From the NCBI RefSeq assembly GCF_001659605.2, contig NC_035174.2:23882027-23946026 (forward strand): DNA of 64,000 nucleotides. The letters run 5' to 3'. Origin of the DNA: Manihot esculenta. Lineage: Eukaryota > Streptophyta > Magnoliopsida > Malpighiales > Euphorbiaceae. Of this stretch, positions 59,065 to 64,000 are shown in pieces. Position numbers and translations under genes: made by a program. The notes under the pieces are model-generated. The model saw only the letters and a list, made by a program, of their open reading frames with translations. It made no database searches and was not told where the DNA came from. Positions within the stretch are counted from its first letter, which is position 1, and every line of letters starts with the position of its first letter.

Positions 59065-61187
59065 GATCATACATTTTCTGTGAAAAATAAAAACTCTTTT
59101 CTGAACCATGGCTTAACCTGTGCATGCACTATCTCTGTACCCTGTACTCTGTACTCTGTACTCTATACCCCTGACTAGAGCTTGCTCTAGATGGGTTATC
59201 TCATACCTGTTAAGCCTGGTTTTTCACATACTCTGTAAAACATATACATAACTAGATCATGTACATAACAAAAGATTTACAACACAACCACTATGTCAAG
59301 CACATTTCTAACTTTATACACAACTGTTACATCTCTTTAATATTACATGTCCACTCTAAGCTATTACAAAGCTCTTCTCTTATCCTGATCTCTGTTGGAC
59401 TTCCCCTGTACACTGTACACAGAACACTGAACCAGCAAAACTGGGGTTAAGGGAGTGGGATGAGCTCTATAGCCCAGTGAGTAGAACAGTAAAACAAATC
59501 ATTAAAACATGATCTAATGGAATGCATCATAACACAAACAATCCACATCAAGGGTAAACCTGTCACCACATAGTCTCAGTAACTCTGCCGTGCCAGTGCA
59601 TAGAATCGAGCACCTGGTCCTCCTGTCTATATGTATACGTGTATATAACACCTGTACTTACCATTGCCAGGGCGTAGTCAAAGGCTCCTGGACTTCTGCC
59701 AGGGCGTAGTCAAAGGCTCCTGGTCTTAACTCAGAGACTATTGGTTCATTCAGCATTTACCCACATCAACAAGTAACTATGCAATGCACCATATTCGTGT
59801 ATTCTAATGCAATCAACCTATAGCATAATCATGATGCATGAAATATGCTAAAAACAACATTCCATTGCTCAATTAAAAGAATTAAGTTTAGTTCCACTCA
59901 CCTCTGGCTATCTGAACTGACTGACTCTGCAGGCTCAGTAAACTCTGGAGCAGTACTCACTACTACTCTCTCTGGTGCCTCTGGTCTGTGTAAGCACAGA
60001 AAGACTCAAATGAGGGACCAAACTAGCTTAAGAATAACTCTATTAAACTCCCCAAGAATCCCCTTAAACTCACTCTCAAACTCATGCAAAGCATGCAAAA
60101 GAAAAGCTGGACAGAATACTTTCGGCGGCAGGTTCGGCGGCCGAAAGTCCTCTCTAGAGACGAAACTCAAGCACCTTCGGCGGCCGAACCTCAACTTTCG
60201 GCAGCCGAACCCTTTCGGGGGCTGAAAGGCACTCTAGAGACGAAAGTCTCTAACCTTCGACGGCACCTTCGGCGGCCAAACTTCCCTCTAGAGCCGAAAG
60301 TCCAAAAGCTCGGGGGCAAGCTTGGGCAGCCGAAGTCACCTCCTCTCACCTGCTCAGGGGTTCGGCGGCCGAATGTTCCTTCGGCTGCCGAACCTGAGTT
60401 CATCAGCAGGGTAGAAACTTGCCTTGCCTCACGCCAAATGCACAAAACTCCCCTCCAAATCCACACCTCACTTCCTCAACTTGCATACACCTAAGTATAT
60501 GCTCAAAGGGGTAAAAAACTACCTAAAAACCCCAACAACAGAAAACACATAACACATAAACAAGCCTTCTCACAAAATCATCAAAAACTCTTCTTTTAAC
60601 CTATTCATGCAACTCTCTCCATAAACCCCATAAATCTTCCATAAAACATGAAAACAAGATCAGGATCTTCACTTACCTCTTAAAATCAAGTAGATGAATG
60701 ATCCTAAGGTGGAGTTTTGAAGCAACTCTCCTTCAAACTCTCCAAAATTCACAACTTTGTGTTTAAAGCTCAAAACCTTCGAAATAACATAAAACTCAAT
60801 CAAATATTTGCAAACTTGGATGAAAACATGAAAGAATGCTCAAAAAGGACAGGGTCTCACCTCAGAAAGTGAAAGAAACGGCGAAGCTTATCCTTTCAAC
60901 CTACTGAGGGCCGTTTTATAGGTGGCTGGCCAGACGACCTTCGGCGGCCAAACGTGAAACCGAAAGCCATGCATGTTTGGCGGCCGAAAGTCACCTTCGT
61001 CGGCCGAACCTGGCTTTTCTGCCTTGGTTCATTTCTCTTTAAAACTCATTGCATTTTCACTTTAAAACATTAAAACATTCCAAATTACTTTAGAAAAACA
61101 TAAATCTTACCCTTCTAGAGAATTCCGACATCCTGGATTCCACCGGACGACAGGAATTCCGATGCCGGACTCTAGTCGGGTATTACA
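59065..61187 (-). repeat. Element 2, 5' LTR, main piece
   Basis: The piece is 2123 bp, making 2236 bp with the part at 42855. It is a diverged Tekay LTR. The acceptor-like site near 59428 has decayed (TTTTGCTG), while donor GAG|GTGAGTGG (near 59898) and AAGAG|GTAAGT (near 60675) remain. TTCGG clusters are at 60118-60400 and 60940-61012. Two GCCAGGGCGTAGTCAAAGGC units lie near 59665-59720. It ends TCGGGTATTACA. No gene. Confidence 0.9.
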
Positions 61188-61193
61188 TCTTTC

Positions 61194-64000
61194 ATGAGCA
61201 GATATGAAAGTAGGGACATACTGCCCTTTGATCCAGAAATTGAACGCACCATCAGAAGGCTAGGAAAGCAAGCCTCAAATGCAGAACCTTCTGCCCAACC
61301 TTCGGCCGCCGAAACTCATCAACCTTCGGCCGTCGAAAGTCCTGCACTCCAGCAACAGAATTTTGCACCAATGGCAAAACCTCAAGCACATGCTGCTGCC
61401 CCAAATGGACAAGCTGTCCAGGGCCAAATAGTTCAAGAAAATCCAGCAAATAGGCCATAAGCACAAAGAGAAAGAACCATGAGGGAGTTAGCAACTCCTA
61501 TAGGTGATTATGCTCCACTTTGCATCACCTATCCACCTCTTACAGTTCCCTTTGAACTCAAGACAGGTTTGATACATATTCTTCCTAAGTTTAGAGGTAG
61601 AGAGAATGAAAATCCACATAAGCACTTAAAAGAATTTAAAATTATTTGTTCATCCATGAGACCTCAAGGGATCTCTGAAGATCATGTTAAACTGAGAGCT
61701 TTTCCCTTTTCATTAGACGACCATGCCAAGGATTGGTTATTTTATTTGCCACCTGGATTTATAACTTCTTGGGATGATATGGTCCAAGCCTTCTTGGACA
61801 AATACTTCCCACCATCTAAATCAATTGGTATAATAAGAGAAATCACTAGCATAAGGCAAAAACCAACTGAAGACTGATATGATTATTGGGAAAGGTTTGA
61901 AAGACTATGTATAGGTTGTCCACAACATGATATGTCAGACAAGGCCCTCATACAGTTCTTCTATGGAGGATTGATTCCATCAGAAAGGAAACTCATAAAT
62001 GTAGCCTATGGAGGATCTATCCTAGACAAGTCAACAAGGGAGATGAAAGAGTTGATATCTACTCTTACAGCCTCATCTAGGCAGTATGGAGAAGAGAGGC
62101 AACTACAAAGGGCCAATGAGGTGAGTTTTCCCACTATTTCTGAACTAACATCTATTATGAAAAATATTGTCGTAGATGTTGTGCAACAAATTCAAGCACC
62201 CCAGCCTCCTAGGCCATGTGGTATCTGTTCATATGTGGGACACCCCACTGATCAATGTCCTACCCTCCAAGAAGACAATCATCAAGTCAATGCAATTGGG
62301 AGGTACAACAACCAGCCTAGATATGAACCATATTCCAATACATACAATCCAGGTTGGAGAGACCACCCCAATTTTAGCTATGGAAAGGCCAACAATGATC
62401 AAAACTCCCAAAACTACCAAAGAAATCAAGCCCAACCAGCACCTTCAAGCTCCAATCCGAGCCTTGAAAAGATGATGGAGACACTGATAAGCACCATGCA
62501 AGGCGTGCGACAAGACCTAGGACAAATGGCCACCTCTATAAGCCAACTGCAAACCCAAGGTAAACTCCCTTCTCAAACTAAAACTAACCCTAGATAGAAT
62601 GTGAGTGCCATCACTTTGAGAAGTGGAAAAGAACTTCAAGATGCAAGATATGAGGAAGAAAAGCAAGTTGCACCAAAGCCTGCGCCATCTGAGACGCCCT
62701 CTGCACAAGAACCAAGGCAACCTGAAACCTCACCATCACCATCTGAACCACCTCTTGCACACAAAATTGATCCAAAAGTAAGCTTTCACAGTCCACCTCC
62801 TTTTCCAAAAAGATTTGAAAGAACACAAAAAGAAAAAGAAGAAAAGGAGATCCTTGAGACTTTCAGAAAAGTGGAAATCAACATACCACTGCTAGATGTT
62901 GTCAAGCAAATCCCAAGGTACGGAAAATTTCTGAAAGAGCTTTGTACCAATAGAAGAAAGCTTGCTGAAAGAGAAAAAGTAAGTGTAGGTGAGGTAGTTA
63001 CTGCTGTTATCAAAAGAGAACTCCCCACCAAATGCAAGGACAAAGGTATGTTTGCTATCTCTTGCAAAATTGGGAATGTTGGTATAAAGAAAGCCATGTG
63101 TGATCTTGGTGCATCCATTAATGTCATGCCTCTCTCCATCTATAAATCTCTCAATGCATGTGCACTTAAAGAAACAAGGGTTGTGATACAATTGGCTGAT
63201 AGATCTGTGGTATACCCCATAGGTGTTCTAGAAGATGTGTTAGTCCAAGTAGATGAGCTTGTCTTTCCTCCTGATTTTTATGTGATTGATACTAAGGAAG
63301 ATAGTTGCAATACTAGTTCTGACATTCTTCTTGGACGTCATTTCTTAAGTACTATTAGAACTAAAATCGATGTGCATGATGGTACTCTTACCATGGAATT
63401 TGAAGGAGAAGTCATTAAGTACAATGTCTATGATGCCATGAAATATCCACATGATATGTCCCCAGTTTATAGTCTCGATATTATTGATTGTTTAAGCCAA
63501 GATGTGTTTAATGAAAATCAAGATTGTATTTTGGAGGATGATCTTTGTAGGACTGAAAACCTGAAACTAAAAGAAACCATCTGCAACATTCAGCATATAG
63601 AGGTTGCACAGACAGAAGACATTCGGCCGCCGAACATAGCCCATCTTCGGCCGCCGAACCCTACTGCTCCTCAGAAACTCGATTCTGTTGTGCCACTTTT
63701 GCAACACATTGCGCAAAAAGAAGACGTCCTTCGGCCGCCGAACATCTTTCGGCCGCTGAACCCCACTGACTTACGGAAGCCAAATCCATCGCCATAGCTC
63801 GTTCTGCAAACTGAAGAAATTCGGCCGCCGAACTCAGACACTTTTCGGCCGTCGAACCTCTCACAACCGAATCCAACGCAAGCAAACTCTTCCATCCCAC
63901 CTCCTTTGCAGTCAAGACCAGAACAGCACCTTCCAGATTCTGAAGAGAGTAAGTATGATCTCCTTGAACAAATCTTCCTTGCTCAGTCTGATGAGCCATG
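61194..64000 (+). pseudogene. gag-pol: Element 12 gag-protease, four in-frame stops, partial
   Basis: One frame carries the whole protein: MSRYESRDILPFDPEIERT start, gag domain (WLFYLPPGFITSWDDMVQAF, ALIQFFYGGL), a CX2CX4HX4C knuckle (CGICSYVGHPTDQC), NVSAITLRSGKEL, and aspartic protease of Athila type (CDLGASINVMP, DILLGRHFL). A linker rich in RPPN repeats then runs to [17 protein letters not shown] at the window end. Stops are at 61458-61460 (Gln in element 10), 61875-61877, 62595-62597 and 63795-63797, with no frameshift. After protease the text goes to the integrase lead-in within about 200 residues, with no RT. The RPPN repeats are encoded by TTCGGCCGCCGAA at 63622, 63646, 63730 and 63820 and by variants at 63748 and 63844. 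Confidence 0.9.
63622..63856 (+). repeat. Six TTCGGCCGCCGAA motifs inside Athila-like coding sequence
   Basis: Perfect copies are at 63622-63634, 63646-63658, 63730-63742 and 63820-63832; one-base variants are at 63748-63760 and 63844-63856. They are read in frame as (I/L/F)RPPN or FRPLN/FRPSN. Two more (61301-61313 and 61325-61337) are read in the other frame as SAAE and SAVE in gag, so frame use differs between sites. Confidence 0.9.

Larger units (their letters stand above)
712..61187 (-). mobile_element. Element 2: outer Tekay-type chromovirus, split into pieces by four insertions
   Basis: The pieces are RT 712-1025, RT start to gag 21266-23404, leader and primer site 23405-23626 plus 42848-42854, and 5' LTR 42855-42967 plus 59065-61187. 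They rejoin cleanly once elements 3 (TSD GCTGG), 7 (CTGAT) and 10 (TACAT) are removed; element 1 cuts the left side. The C-terminal pol and 3' LTR lie left of the window. The right flank TCTTT (61188-61192) should be one TSD copy. The element entered the Athila-like element 12 just upstream of its gag ATG. Its many stop codons make it one of the older chromoviruses here. Confidence 0.85.
61188..64000 (+). mobile_element. Element 12: Athila-like retrotransposon, internal region (runs off the window)
   Basis: It starts at the element 2 target site TCTTT, which by comparison with element 10 lies immediately upstream of the gag ATG. Its 5' LTR and primer site must lie left of the window. The window holds gag, protease and the first residues before integrase. 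It is the host of all other insertions here and so the oldest. Confidence 0.85.

Noticed and set aside
1..64000. Host genes, tRNA genes or satellite arrays
   Set aside because: Every stretch over about 300 bp is assigned to an LTR or internal region of elements 1-12. The only tRNA-like matches are primer-binding sites, and no long tandem array is present.

Overview
This is plant nuclear DNA made entirely of LTR retrotransposons. I see no cellular gene, tRNA, rRNA or CRISPR array. Two Ty3/gypsy lineages are present. (1) Chromoviruses of the Tekay/Del type: gag-PR-RT-RH-INT in one frame, a C-terminal chromodomain, a primer-binding site matching initiator tRNA-Met (TGGTATCAGAGC), and LTRs of about 2.2-2.35 kb running TGTAATACC...GTTACA. 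(2) Athila-like elements: LTRs of about 1.8 kb, a primer-binding site matching tRNA-Asp, a DLGAS protease and an Athila-type integrase. The host is probably a eudicot; Euphorbiaceae is only a guess.

The window is a nest of twelve insertions, numbered 1-12. Most were ordered by matching 5-bp target-site duplications (TSDs) and by LTR pieces whose lengths add up. Element 12 (Athila-like, + strand, 61188-64000 and beyond) is the oldest host. Element 2 (Tekay, - strand, 712-61187 in pieces) sits just upstream of its gag. Element 2 was hit by element 1 (LTR ending at 711), element 3 (1026-21260, TSD GCTGG), element 7 (23627-42842, TSD CTGAT) and element 10 (Athila-like, 42968-59059, TSD TACAT). 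Element 3 carries element 4 (5174-11680, TSD TCAAG) and the Athila-like solo LTR 5 (15865-19801, TSD CCCAC), which carries solo LTR 6 (16898-19182, 6-bp TSD TGCATC). Element 7 carries solo LTR 8 (25115-27462, TSD CCTGA) and element 9 (28650-38422, TSD AGATC). Element 10 carries element 11 (44197-53755, no TSD).

Element 9 is the only one that looks complete: an uninterrupted 1636-codon gag-pol, intact primer site and purine tract, and two 2280-bp LTRs with about five differences seen by eye. Element 11 has near-identical LTRs but one frameshift and three stops. Element 4 lost most of its 5' LTR, primer site and N-terminal gag. Element 7 is a gag-containing deletion derivative. Elements 10 and 12 are Athila-like and appear to lack reverse transcriptase.

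Two signals go beyond ordinary annotation. First, all well-preserved Tekay LTR subfamilies keep the same ordered set of splice-site-like sequences (AG|GTAAG, TAG or CAG acceptor, AG|GTGAGTGG, TTTTGCAG acceptor) although the sequence between them has diverged. This predicts a leader with two introns inside the LTR. A further acceptor-like site lies just before the gag ATG. Second, a 13-bp near-palindrome, TTCGGCNGCCGAA, occurs dozens of times in the LTRs of both unrelated lineages, and in frame inside Athila-like coding sequence.
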